Part shown: positions 17,398 to 25,380 of the stretch, one piece after another | Layout: every line of letters begins with the position of its first letter | Numbering within the stretch: position 1 is the stretch's first letter | Assembly: GCF_018780075.1 (NCBI RefSeq) | Contig: NZ_JADMKB010000032.1 | Span: 1 to 64,000 of the forward strand | Source: Hydrogenophaga sp. | Lineage (GTDB): Bacteria > Pseudomonadota > Gammaproteobacteria > Burkholderiales > Burkholderiaceae_C | Direction: 5' to 3' | Length of the DNA: 64,000 nucleotides | Made by a program: the position numbers and the translations under genes | The notes under the pieces: generated by a model | Told to the model about the DNA's origin: nothing | The model's database searches: none | Seen by the model: the letters and a program-made list of their open reading frames with translations, nothing else

Positions 17398-17816
17398 CGG
17401 TCGTTCAGGGGCACCCAGCGCTGATGGCCCATGGAGGTCTGCACGAACAGCACCCGGTCAGCCTCGATGTCGGCAATGCGGAAATCGCCCAGGCTTTCAC
17501 CGATCACCATGGGCGTGCCGTTGATCTGGGCCAGTCGCTGGCGGCCGATCACCAGAATGGCGCTGACCTCGGGTGGCGGTTGTTCGGCGGCCAGTTGCAC
17601 CACCTCGCTCTCCGCCATGGGCAGCAGCGCCTCCAGGCTCACCGGCACCGGACCGTCGCCGGGCGGAGGCGGCAGCGCCACACCCAGCGCGGGAGGGGCG
17701 TCCAGGCTCAGCACGGAGGGCATCACCAGCGGATCGGGCGAGGGCGCCAGGGCCGACAGGCCCCAGCCACCCAGTCCCAGCACCGGCACCAGAAGGAACG
17801 GGAGAAATGGCTTCAT
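17394..17816 (-). CDS. small PilP/MshK-like inner-membrane protein
   Basis: This 140-residue protein has an N-terminal membrane helix (FLPFLLVPVLGLGGWGLSAL), a proline-rich linker and a small C-terminal domain (EVSAILVIGRQRLAQINGTP, then FRIADIEADRVLF). That fold pattern, a short beta-rich HR domain after a linker, is shared by PilP, MshK and GspC proteins, which connect the inner-membrane platform to the secretin. Position supports the same reading: it overlaps the PilO-like gene before it and the secretin gene after it by 4 bp each. Sequence similarity alone is modest, so the call leans on order. Confidence 0.72.
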   Translation of the reverse strand: MKPFLPFLLVPVLGLGGWGLSALAPSPDPLVMPSVLSLDAPPALGVALPPPPGDGPVPVSLEALLPMAESEVVQLAAEQPPPEVSAILVIGRQRLAQINGTPMVIGESLGDFRIADIEADRVLFVQTSMGHQRWVPLNDR

Positions 17817-18247
17817 GGGCGGTCCAGCACCAGGATGTTGTCGCCCTTGATGCTCAGCTTGAGCGAACCGGTCGCGTTGCGTGTGGAGCGCTGTGTTTCC
17901 AGCGTCAGCGAGCGCAGGAAAAACTGGCCCTTGCCCACATGGTTGGCCCGCAGGATCTCGTTGAGTCGGTCGCCTTCATGGCCGGCGATCGTGGCGCTGG
18001 TGTCGATGGTTTCGTGGCGCAGCGCCTGGCCCGGTCGCCAGCCGATGCGCTCGATCAGCGTCGAGTACGTTTCGGCCCGGCCACGGCTTTCATCGAGCTT
18101 GGTCCGGGTCTCACCCAGCAGGGTCTGCTGGGCCTCCGCTGCCTGGCGAGCGGTGCGTCCGGTGGCTGCCATCAGAATGCCCGCCCCCAGAAGCGTGGAC
18201 GACAGCACCAGCCAGGTGATGGTTTTGGCGTGAAAGGACAAGGACAT
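17813..18247 (-). CDS. small PilO/MshJ-like inner-membrane protein
   Basis: This is a 144-residue protein with one N-terminal membrane helix (TITWLVLSSTLLGAGILMAA), a coiled-coil stretch (AAEAQQTLLGETRTKLDESR) and a small domain with RSLTLETQR and LKLSIKGDNILVLDRP. This is the architecture of PilO/MshJ/GspM alignment proteins, although it is shorter than PilO. The start at 18247 is an ATG 14 bp after the stop of the long prepilin-like gene. Longer readings upstream in the same frame only overlap that gene and lack any membrane signal. Function is assigned mainly from operon order. Confidence 0.7.
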   Translation of the reverse strand: MSLSFHAKTITWLVLSSTLLGAGILMAATGRTARQAAEAQQTLLGETRTKLDESRGRAETYSTLIERIGWRPGQALRHETIDTSATIAGHEGDRLNEILRANHVGKGQFFLRSLTLETQRSTRNATGSLKLSIKGDNILVLDRP

Positions 18248-18261
18248 GGGTGATTTCCTGT

Positions 18262-19818
18262 TCAGGGCAGTTGGGTCACGGCACAGGTGGGCACAACCCC
18301 GGTGTCCACCAAGGTGCCTGTGACACCTTCGGCAGAGACAGCGTGAAAGCCCGTGCACGACAGGGTGACGGTCTTGCCGCCTTCGCTGGCCGACAGGGCA
18401 TCCAGGTTGAGCCAGCGGTTGATGCCCTGGTCGCCAGTCGGCAGGGGGGCTGTACCGGTGGGATCGACGAACAACCCCTCGCGGAACACGAGCGCGCTGC
18501 CCGAGGGGCTGATGAACGAAATGCGCAGCAGGCGGTGGGGCGCGTCGGTGGCGGTGTCGGTGCCAAAGGCGTCCAGGCACACCCCGTCTGTGGTGCTGCC
18601 GCTGCTCACATCGCCCGACATCAGGGCCGCGTCCGTGGGCTCGCTGTCCCATTCCGCGAGTTCCCAGCGCATCGTCAGGCGTTCACCGGTGCCGGTGGGC
18701 GGTGCCGAACCCACGTGGTTGGAAAACCGCACAAAAAGCTGGTTGGCCTTGCAGGCTTCGGCCGGCGCGGTGCACAGCCCGGCCTGGCGCAGGGTGTCGG
18801 CGAACTCGCCCAGCGAGACCGCTTGCACCAGGCCGCCGTAGTCGTTGTTGTCTGACTTGGGGTCGTCGACCGTGGGGGTGCGCGGGTTCTCGTAGATGCG
18901 GAAACCCCTCGTGGCCCCCAACGTTGGGTAGGACTGTGGCTCGGTGGCGAGATAGCCCCGGTCGGACAGCGAGGGGTCCAGGCCGCTGAGCCCCACTTGC
19001 TGGTACACCGTGTTTTGCCGGTCCAGCCGGCGCAGGGCGGGTGGCTGGCGCCGCACCACGGCAAACGCCACCGCCGACGAGTTGTCAAAGGCATCGTCGG
19101 TCGCGTCTGTCCCCGCGCCCGTGAACCCGGCATACCCCAGCGCACTGTCCCAGGAAAACCGGCTCTCGTAGCCGGTGGCCCAGATGCGGGGCAGCGTCAG
19201 GTTGATGTTCTCGCGCGCGTAGTTTGCCGTGCTGCCGGTCGTGTGCACCCGGATGCCCTGATCGATCGCCTGCAGCGTGTTCAGGTTGCGGCACAGCTGG
19301 CTGCGGTTCCCACCCGTGGACATCCTGGGGTTTTGGTCGGGGTCGAACTGGGTCACGATCGGATCGAACGACCAGACCCCTGAGGGGTTGTCGACCAGCG
19401 GATAAAAACCGGTGCCGACATCGCCTCGCAGCGCGGGCTGCACGTCGTACCAGTACGCGGTCTGCAGGGGCGAGACCGTGGGCACCCCCAGCAGGTGGCC
19501 GGGCAGGGCGCCGGGCCAGCCTGCGTTGAGCGTTGCCAGGGTGTCGCTCAGCTCGCTGTGACTGCTGGCGCTGGTCCCGTCAGAGGCGCCTTCCTCGAAC
19601 TGGATCGGCGCGGGCAGTCCGCCTGCCACCACCGCCTGTTGCAACAGCGCTTCGCGTGCCTGCTGGAGTTGCAGGGTGTCCTGGCGACCACTTTCCAACT
19701 GGCCTTGCATGGTCCACAAGGGCACCAGCAGGGCCACGAGGCCCCCGATCACAAGCAACGCGATCGCCAGTTCCATCAGGAGAAAGCCGCGCTGGCGGCG
19801 TGTGGGCGTGTGGGTCAT
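18262..19818 (-). CDS. long prepilin-like protein, candidate pilus tip protein
   Basis: The 518-residue protein begins MTHTPTRRQRG followed by FLLMELAIALLVIGGLVALL, a class III prepilin signal with Glu at +5 after the cleaved Gly. A coiled stretch (QLESGRQDTLQLQQAREALL) extends the pilin helix. The remaining 430 residues form a large, non-repetitive domain with several cysteines, far bigger than a normal pilin (150-250 residues). It shares an ATGA overlap with the GspF-like gene. Oversized prepilins such as PilY1 partners, GspK or MshO/MshQ-region proteins cap pili and display ligand-binding domains, so a tip or adhesin role is plausible. The C-terminal domain was not recognised. Confidence 0.8.
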   Translation of the reverse strand: MTHTPTRRQRGFLLMELAIALLVIGGLVALLVPLWTMQGQLESGRQDTLQLQQAREALLQQAVVAGGLPAPIQFEEGASDGTSASSHSELSDTLATLNAGWPGALPGHLLGVPTVSPLQTAYWYDVQPALRGDVGTGFYPLVDNPSGVWSFDPIVTQFDPDQNPRMSTGGNRSQLCRNLNTLQAIDQGIRVHTTGSTANYARENINLTLPRIWATGYESRFSWDSALGYAGFTGAGTDATDDAFDNSSAVAFAVVRRQPPALRRLDRQNTVYQQVGLSGLDPSLSDRGYLATEPQSYPTLGATRGFRIYENPRTPTVDDPKSDNNDYGGLVQAVSLGEFADTLRQAGLCTAPAEACKANQLFVRFSNHVGSAPPTGTGERLTMRWELAEWDSEPTDAALMSGDVSSGSTTDGVCLDAFGTDTATDAPHRLLRISFISPSGSALVFREGLFVDPTGTAPLPTGDQGINRWLNLDALSASEGGKTVTLSCTGFHAVSAEGVTGTLVDTGVVPTCAVTQLP

Positions 19819-21026
19819 GGGTTCAGGCCCGCCGAGGCGCGGGCCGCCAGTTCGTACACCGGGCCCAGCAGCGTGGTGCCGATCAGCAACAGCAGCCCCG
19901 CGAGGATGAGCAGGATCAGCGGCTCGAACAGGCGCGAACCGGTTTCGATCTGCTGCTTGAGACGGGACGCGTAGTGTTCGCTCAGGCGAAAACCTTGCTG
20001 GTCCAGCGTGCCGGTGGTCTCGCCCAGCCGGATCAGGCTGAGCGCAAAGCGCTCGAACACGCCACTGCGCGCCAGTCCCTCGGACAGCGACTGCCCGCGC
20101 CCAGCGCCGAGCGCGATGCGGCCCAGGCGGCGCCCGAAATGGTGGTTCACGGGTTGTTCCACCAGCACAGTCAGGGTGCGGCTCAAGGTGAGGCCGGCCG
20201 CGTGCATGGCGCCCAGATTGCTGAAAAACGCGTGGTAGACCTGGCTGCGTTCCAGCCGTTTGAGCCCCGGCGCCCACCAGCGCACCGCGTGCCAGACCGG
20301 TCGAAGCGCGGGCTGCTGGGCCAGCGCCAGCAGCACCACCACCAGCGGCGCCAGCGCCAGCGGCAGCCACCAGCCGTTGTGCTGCAGCCAGTCCGTCGCG
20401 GCCAGCACGCGCTGGGTCGCCACGGGCAGCTCCACGTTCAGCGAATTGAACAGCGACGACATCTTGGGAATCACCACCAGCAGCCAGAACACGGTGCTCA
20501 GCAGCAAGATCACCAGCACGATCAAGGGGTAGATCAGCGAGCGCTGGATCGCCGAGCGCAGCTGGCGCATCTGTTCGTACTGCCCCGCGGCGTTGCTCAA
20601 GATGTCGCCCAGCCGGCCGGTCTCTTCGCCGACCACCACCAGGTTGGTGACCATGACCGGAAAGGCGCGCGTGTTCGTCAGTGCCTGGGCCAGCGTCTGG
20701 CCGCGTTCCACCGTGCGCTTGAGGCGCCCGCTGAGCATGCGCAAGCGCGCGGTCGAGGCGCTGCTCGACGCTTCGGCCAGCGCCAGCCGCAGATCGGCCC
20801 CCGCGCGCAGGTGTTGCCCCATCAGGTAACAGAACTCCGCCACCGCCCCCGGCTTCAGCGGCCGGAAAAACAGCGCGGTGTACCAGCCCGGCAGCGACCA
20901 CACCCGGTACGCCTGCAGGCCCTGTGCCGCCAGGGTGTCCATCAGCTCGGCGAGGTCGGCGTGCTCGCCGGAGCCGCGCACGCTCGACCCTTCCGGGGTC
21001 ATGGCCCGGTACCAGTAAATCTTCAC
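19815..21026 (-). CDS. GspF/PilC-family inner-membrane platform protein (MshG-like)
   Basis: The 403-residue protein has the two tandem T2SSF domains of the family (about 65-190 and 265-390), with three membrane helices (around 167-190, 217-240 and the C-terminal LILLILAGLLLLIGTTLLG). The typical MVTNLVVVGEETGRLGDIL and LSLIRLGETTGTLDQQG motifs occur in the matching halves. It starts with MKIYWYRAMTPEG, the usual N-terminal beta strand. It forms the inner-membrane platform that the assembly ATPase rotates to add pilin subunits. Four-base overlaps join it to the ATPase gene before it and the prepilin-like gene after it. Confidence 0.93.
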   Translation of the reverse strand: MKIYWYRAMTPEGSSVRGSGEHADLAELMDTLAAQGLQAYRVWSLPGWYTALFFRPLKPGAVAEFCYLMGQHLRAGADLRLALAEASSSASTARLRMLSGRLKRTVERGQTLAQALTNTRAFPVMVTNLVVVGEETGRLGDILSNAAGQYEQMRQLRSAIQRSLIYPLIVLVILLLSTVFWLLVVIPKMSSLFNSLNVELPVATQRVLAATDWLQHNGWWLPLALAPLVVVLLALAQQPALRPVWHAVRWWAPGLKRLERSQVYHAFFSNLGAMHAAGLTLSRTLTVLVEQPVNHHFGRRLGRIALGAGRGQSLSEGLARSGVFERFALSLIRLGETTGTLDQQGFRLSEHYASRLKQQIETGSRLFEPLILLILAGLLLLIGTTLLGPVYELAARASAGLNP

Positions 21027-22657
21027 GCCGACCCCTCGCCAAACACGCGGTCCAGCTCGGCCTCGTCCGTCACCCCGGCGTCCACCAGGCGCCGTGCCCA
21101 GCTGCGCATGGGCTGAAAGCCCCGGCTCAGCAAGCTGCGCCGGATCGCCGCTTCACCCGCTTGTTCGTCGATCAGGGTGCGCAGGCTGTCGTCGACCACC
21201 AGCACCTCGCCCACCGCCAGGCGCGAGCGGTAGCCGGTGCCGTTGCAGCGCTCGCAGCCCACGGCCGTGTAGCGCTGCGCGCCGGCGGACGCGCGGCAGT
21301 GGCTGCACAGGCGGCGCACCAGGCGCTGCGCGATCACGCCGCGCAGGGTTGACGACAACAGGTAGGCCGGCACCTCCAGGTCGCGCAGGCGCCCGATGGC
21401 GCCCACCGCATCGTTGGTGTGCAGCGAAGCGGGCACCAGGTGGCCCGTCTGCGCGGCACGCACCGCCATCGTGGCGGTTTCCGCGTCGCGGATCTCGCCC
21501 ACCAGCATCACGTCCGGGTCCTGCCGCAGAAAACCCTTCACCGCGCTGGCGAAGGTCATGCCGGCCCGGTCGTTCAGACGCACCTGCCGCACCAGCGGCA
21601 CGTGGTACTCCACCGGGTCTTCCACCGTCATGATGTTGCGCTCCAGCGCGTTGATCAGCCGCAGGCCCGCGTACAGCGAGGTGGTCTTGCCGCTGCCGGT
21701 GGGGCCTGTGGCCAGCACCAGGCCGTCCGGCGCGCGCATCAGGCGTTCGATCTGGGCCACCTGCTCAGGCCAGAAGCCACACTGGTCCAGCGGCAGCACG
21801 TCCCCGCGCAGCGACAAGATGCGCACCACCAGGTTTTCGCCGTGGGTGGTGGGCATCGACGAGACGCGCAGGTCAAACTGTTGCCCCGCCAGTGGCAGCG
21901 TGAAGCTGCCGTCCTGCGGGCGGCGCGATTCGGCGATGTCCATGCCCGCCTCGACCTTGATCGCCGAGGCCACCCGCCCGTGCAGCGACGAGGGCAGCAC
22001 ATGCTGCAGTTGCAGCACGCCATCGATCCGGTACGACACCATCAGCGCGAAGCCGCTCGGGCTGAAGTGCACGTCGCTCGCTCCGCGCTCCACGCCATCG
22101 GCCAGCGCCAGCTTCACCAGCCGCCCGCCGTCCAGGTCGCTGCCCACCCGCGCCAGCTCGCGTTCGAGCTCGGCCGCGCTCGGGTGCGTGGCGAAGTGGT
22201 AGGCCATTTCGATCGCGGCCGTCAGGGCCGCGCGCGGCGACACCAGCCACTGCACCTCGCCCGGCGCATGGCGGCGCAGGCGCTGCCGCGCATCGGCGTC
22301 GCCCGGGTCGGCGGTGGCGATCTGCAGCACGCCGTTGCGCAAGGCCACCGGCAACAAGCCGTGCTGGCGGGCAAACGCGAAAGGCACCCGCGCCAGCGCG
22401 GCCGAATCCACCTGGGCGGCGTCGGGCCACCAGGTGGCCACCTGATGCAGGCCGCTCAGCGCACGCGCGATGTCGGCGTCGCTGGTCATGCGCAGCAAAC
22501 GCAGCACATGCGACACCGGCTCGTTCAGCGAGCGCGCCACGCGCCGGGCGTAGTCGGTCTGTTGCTGGTTCAGCCGCCCCATCTCGCCGAGCTGGGCGAG
22601 CAGCGCTTCGTCCGCGGGGGGCATGGGCCGGACGGTGCCGGTGGCGTGGGCGTTCAT
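21023..22657 (-). CDS. GspE/PilB-family pilus assembly ATPase (MshE-like)
   Basis: This is a 544-residue hexameric secretion ATPase. An N-terminal MshEN-like region covers about 1-150. The catalytic part has the Walker A GPTGSGKTT near residue 324, the Asp box (MTVEDPVEYH), Walker B (DPDVMLVGEIRDAETA) and His box (TGHLVPASLHTND). A tetracysteine zinc site (CSHC then CERC) lies at about 465-490. All motifs for an extension ATPase are intact. No PilT-like retraction ATPase is present in the window, as in many MSHA-type clusters where it is supplied elsewhere. The gene begins 2 bp after the PilM/N-like gene and overlaps the GspF-like gene by 4 bp. Confidence 0.95.
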   Translation of the reverse strand: MNAHATGTVRPMPPADEALLAQLGEMGRLNQQQTDYARRVARSLNEPVSHVLRLLRMTSDADIARALSGLHQVATWWPDAAQVDSAALARVPFAFARQHGLLPVALRNGVLQIATADPGDADARQRLRRHAPGEVQWLVSPRAALTAAIEMAYHFATHPSAAELERELARVGSDLDGGRLVKLALADGVERGASDVHFSPSGFALMVSYRIDGVLQLQHVLPSSLHGRVASAIKVEAGMDIAESRRPQDGSFTLPLAGQQFDLRVSSMPTTHGENLVVRILSLRGDVLPLDQCGFWPEQVAQIERLMRAPDGLVLATGPTGSGKTTSLYAGLRLINALERNIMTVEDPVEYHVPLVRQVRLNDRAGMTFASAVKGFLRQDPDVMLVGEIRDAETATMAVRAAQTGHLVPASLHTNDAVGAIGRLRDLEVPAYLLSSTLRGVIAQRLVRRLCSHCRASAGAQRYTAVGCERCNGTGYRSRLAVGEVLVVDDSLRTLIDEQAGEAAIRRSLLSRGFQPMRSWARRLVDAGVTDEAELDRVFGEGSA

Positions 22658-22659
22658 GT

Positions 22660-24210
22660 TCAGAAGGCCCCGGCCGCGATGGTGAGCTGGGTTTGCAGCC
22701 GGGCGCCCGGTGCCTTGGCACCCGTGTCCTGGAAACTCATGCGCGTGTTGGACAGCCGGCCCAGTTTGGAGAGCTGTTCGGCCAGCGCCTCCGACTTGAG
22801 TTTGGCCGCTTCATAGCCGCCGCCGAGGGCGATGTTGAGGTCGACACGGAAGCTCGGTTCGCCGTTGCCCGGCATGCGCCGCACCGGCACCGCCGGCGTG
22901 AACATCACCGGCTCCGAGACGGGCTGCGACGGGGTTTGCGCGGTGGCGGCCTGGGCGCTTTGCACGTCCCCAGCCTTGGGGCCCTTGTTGCCCTTGCGCG
23001 CCACGTTCAGGGGCTGCCCGTCCTTCACCTTCACGCGGGCCTCGGCCAGGTCGTTGCGCTGGATGCTCAGTTTGAGCACCTGCGCGCCCTCGGGCACCTC
23101 CGCCAGCAGGGCCTTCAAAAAGTGATCGGCCCGCAGGTTGGCGCCCAGCGCGGTCTCGCGCCAGGCCGCCGAACGCAGCGCGGCCACGGCCTCGGCCGGT
23201 GGGCGCTGCTGCTGCAGGCCCTCGGCCTGGGCCGAGAGGGTGGTCAGCTCCAGCTGCAGCGCGGCCATCTGCTGGTCGGCCTGCGCGTGCCACCAGATGC
23301 CCAGGCCCAGGCAGGCCGCGCCGGCCACGCTGGCCAGCGCCCCCAGCGCCGGCGCCCACTGCCAGGCCAGCACACGCTGACGGTAGCCGTTGACGATCAG
23401 GCTTTGCTGGCGGTCGGCGAACGCGAGCCCGTACAGGTCGGGGTGGCTCAGCGGCTGCTCGGGCGGCACGCCCTTGAAGAGGGCGCCGAGCCGGGTGATC
23501 AGTTCGCGCGAGCCGTTGGTGGCCCAGTCTCCACTGGCTGCCCAGGGCCCGGGGCCGAGGCGGATGGTGTGGCCGTGGGCACCGGCGAATTCGGTGGGGG
23601 CGCTGGCCGACGCGGCGTCCAGCAGGGTTTTCCACTGGTCGGACGCGGTGTCAGGGCGGCTGGCGGGGAAGGGCTGCACGCGCTGCCACACCACGCGGCC
23701 GTCGCGCACCCCCAGGGTGCGCAGGCCGCCGTCGTGCCACCAGTGCACCAGCACCGGCCCGTCGGCCGCAGCGCCCACGAACGCCGCCACCGAGGCCTCG
23801 GCCGTGAGCAAATGGGTCAGCGGGCGTTCCTGGCTGGGCAACAAATCCTGGGCCAGCTCGGCATCGTCTTCGAGCATGGCGCACACGTCCACCTCGGCCT
23901 CGCCCTGGCGCAGGGAGAGCATGCGGCTGCGAAAGCGGAAGCGGTCGGTGAAGGCGCCGTTTTCGGCCAGCTGGCGCTGCACCAGCACCGGCACAAAGCG
24001 GCGGGACAGGGCGCGCACCCGCAGGCGCTCGGTGAGGTTGGCGGCCGAGTCCAGGCTCAGGCGCAGCGCGCGCCCGGGCAGGCCGCGCAGCTCGTCGGCC
24101 ACGCCCTGGCCGTGCTGCAACACCTGGCGGCCGCTCAACACGGCGAAATGCGCCGGGTGCGTGCCGTAGACGGTGTCGGGGCGCGACATGGCGACGAGCA
24201 AGGTTTTCAT
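22660..24210 (-). CDS. PilM/PilN-like fusion protein (MshI-like)
   Basis: The start at 24210 (MKTLLVAMSRPDTVY) is preferred over an in-frame codon 36 bases upstream. Residues 1-260 are weakly actin-like, as in PilM or the cytoplasmic half of MshI/GspL. A single membrane helix lies near 305-330 (ALGALASVAGAACLGLGIWW). Then comes a coiled-coil (QMAALQLELTTLSAQAEGLQ) and a periplasmic domain typical of PilN, including ALLAEVPEGAQVLKLSIQRN. This fusion of a cytoplasmic PilM-like and a periplasmic PilN-like part is how MSHA and T2SS (GspL) systems are built. A 174-bp gap holding a hairpin separates it from the pilin gene, while all later genes are packed. Confidence 0.8.
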   Translation of the reverse strand: MKTLLVAMSRPDTVYGTHPAHFAVLSGRQVLQHGQGVADELRGLPGRALRLSLDSAANLTERLRVRALSRRFVPVLVQRQLAENGAFTDRFRFRSRMLSLRQGEAEVDVCAMLEDDAELAQDLLPSQERPLTHLLTAEASVAAFVGAAADGPVLVHWWHDGGLRTLGVRDGRVVWQRVQPFPASRPDTASDQWKTLLDAASASAPTEFAGAHGHTIRLGPGPWAASGDWATNGSRELITRLGALFKGVPPEQPLSHPDLYGLAFADRQQSLIVNGYRQRVLAWQWAPALGALASVAGAACLGLGIWWHAQADQQMAALQLELTTLSAQAEGLQQQRPPAEAVAALRSAAWRETALGANLRADHFLKALLAEVPEGAQVLKLSIQRNDLAEARVKVKDGQPLNVARKGNKGPKAGDVQSAQAATAQTPSQPVSEPVMFTPAVPVRRMPGNGEPSFRVDLNIALGGGYEAAKLKSEALAEQLSKLGRLSNTRMSFQDTGAKAPGARLQTQLTIAAGAF

Positions 24211-24342
24211 GAAACGGGGGTTGGGTGGAACGAAACGGGAGATCAAACGGGGATCGGGAGATCGCCAGCCAGCCCCGCCGGCGATGGGGCTGGAAGGGCT
24301 GGTGGTGTGGGGCCAGGCCTGGAAGGGCCTAACCCCTCAGGG

Positions 24343-24375
24343 GCTCACCCGGTGGCCAGGGGCCACTGGGTGAGC
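24343..24375 (-). terminator. strong hairpin between pilin gene and assembly genes
   Basis: GCTCACCCGGTGGCC (24343-24357) pairs with GGCCACTGGGTGAGC (24361-24375) over 15 positions with one G/T pair and a 3-nt loop. It starts 10 nt after the pilin stop on the minus strand. No U-tract follows, so it is more likely an attenuator or a 3' stabilising hairpin than a full terminator. It would keep pilin mRNA more abundant than that of the downstream assembly genes. Confidence 0.6.
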
Positions 24376-24384
24376 AAACCGTCA

Positions 24385-25233
24385 TCAGATCGAGCTAGCG
24401 CCACCGGCTTGCGATTCCGGCACGAGGTCGAAGAAGTAAACGACCGTGACCATGCTGTCGCGCATTTCGGCCGCGGCTGGGGATGCCGTGGCGCTGTCCC
24501 ACTTGGTTGCGTAGGTGCCGTCGGTGGAGGTGCGGGTCAGCAGGCGCAGGCGCGAGCGGTCGGCACGGGCGTCCTGGCCGTTGATGGCGGTCGACAGACG
24601 ACGCGCCATCCACTGCGGCACGTTGTGGATCACGATGGCGTTGTAGTCAGCTGGGTCAGCCGATTCACCGCCGCCGTCCGTGACCTTGCCCACGAACATG
24701 AAGTCTTCGTGCACCAGCTTGGCCAGCTTGACGTTGGGCGCGCTGTCGCTCACCACACCGGCGAGCTTGAGGTCGTTGAGCCAGACGTTGGCGTTGGTGG
24801 TGCTGGTCGTGACAGTGGCGAGGGGATCAGTGGCATCGCCGTTGAGGGCGCATCCATTTTCCTGTGCTGTTGCTTCAGCACCATCCAGCGGCTCGGTGGG
24901 CAGCAGCACGGAGTAGGAGTACTCGGCTGCACGCGAGGCGTTGGCGGTGTCACCGCGCAGGCTCACCGATGCCGCATTGGCGTCCGCCGCGTAGTCGATG
25001 ATGCCGTCTGCGTTGCAGTCGCCCGGGAAGCGGCCCTTGGCCTGGTTGTAGCGCTGCAGCTGCATTTCGGCCAGCTTGATTTCGCCCACCAGTTTGGTGG
25101 CTTTGGCCTGGGCGACCAGTTCCTGGCCCGTGGTGACCGCTGCGAACAGCAGGCCCGCGATGACCATGGTCACCGACATTTCGACCAGCGTGAAGCCGCG
25201 TTGGCGACCGATGCCTTTGCGTTGGGTTTTCAT
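24385..25233 (-). CDS. probable major prepilin (MshA-like), with Ca-binding-type loop
   Basis: The 282-residue protein has a short basic leader (MKTQRKGIGRQRG) cleaved before FTLVEMSVTMVIAGLLFAAV, with Glu at +5, as in type IVa pilins. A long helix follows, then a globular head containing PGDCNADGIID (D72-x-N74-x-D76-G-x-x-D80), which resembles an EF-hand or dockerin calcium loop, and a second Cys (ENGCALNGD) that could form the pilin disulphide. The C-terminus is VTVVYFFDLVPESQ. As the first gene of the operon, with its own promoter-like sequence and followed by a hairpin, it is the best candidate for the major subunit. It is a paralogue of the prepilin at 12725-13462. Confidence 0.88.
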   Translation of the reverse strand: MKTQRKGIGRQRGFTLVEMSVTMVIAGLLFAAVTTGQELVAQAKATKLVGEIKLAEMQLQRYNQAKGRFPGDCNADGIIDYAADANAASVSLRGDTANASRAAEYSYSVLLPTEPLDGAEATAQENGCALNGDATDPLATVTTSTTNANVWLNDLKLAGVVSDSAPNVKLAKLVHEDFMFVGKVTDGGGESADPADYNAIVIHNVPQWMARRLSTAINGQDARADRSRLRLLTRTSTDGTYATKWDSATASPAAAEMRDSMVTVVYFFDLVPESQAGGASSI

Positions 25234-25289
25234 GATGTCTTTCTGAGAAGGATTGAAGAAACTAACAAATGTCCGAAGGACACTGGCAG

Positions 25290-25318
25290 TTTATATTTTT
25301 AAACGGCAAAAACAACAA
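25290..25318 (-). promoter_or_regulatory. sigma70-like promoter of the pilin operon
   Basis: On the minus strand TTGTTG (25313-25318) and TATAAA (25290-25295) are 17 bp apart, about 57 bp before the pilin start codon, in an AT-rich stretch. The -10 box is good and the -35 box weak, so activation by a regulator is likely. No sigma54 consensus was found here. Confidence 0.4.
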
Positions 25319-25326
25319 TAACGTTA
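25314..25326 (-). promoter_or_regulatory. shared 13-bp motif at the pilin promoter
   Basis: The plus-strand text AACAATAACGTTA is a looser copy of the motif seen before the ParA-like, PglL-like and EpsL genes. It overlaps the predicted -35 element, a position where an activator could contact RNA polymerase. Confidence 0.25.
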
Positions 25327-25380
25327 AAAAAGATAAACAAATTGACGTTTGCACGGTGGTTGATGTGGATCAAGGCGCCT

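Noticed and set aside
11117-25233. Classical type II secretion system
   Set aside because: Gene order and content (MshN-like TPR protein, short MshL-like lipoprotein secretin, PilM/N fusion, no GspG-H-I-J-K set) fit an MSHA-type pilus better.
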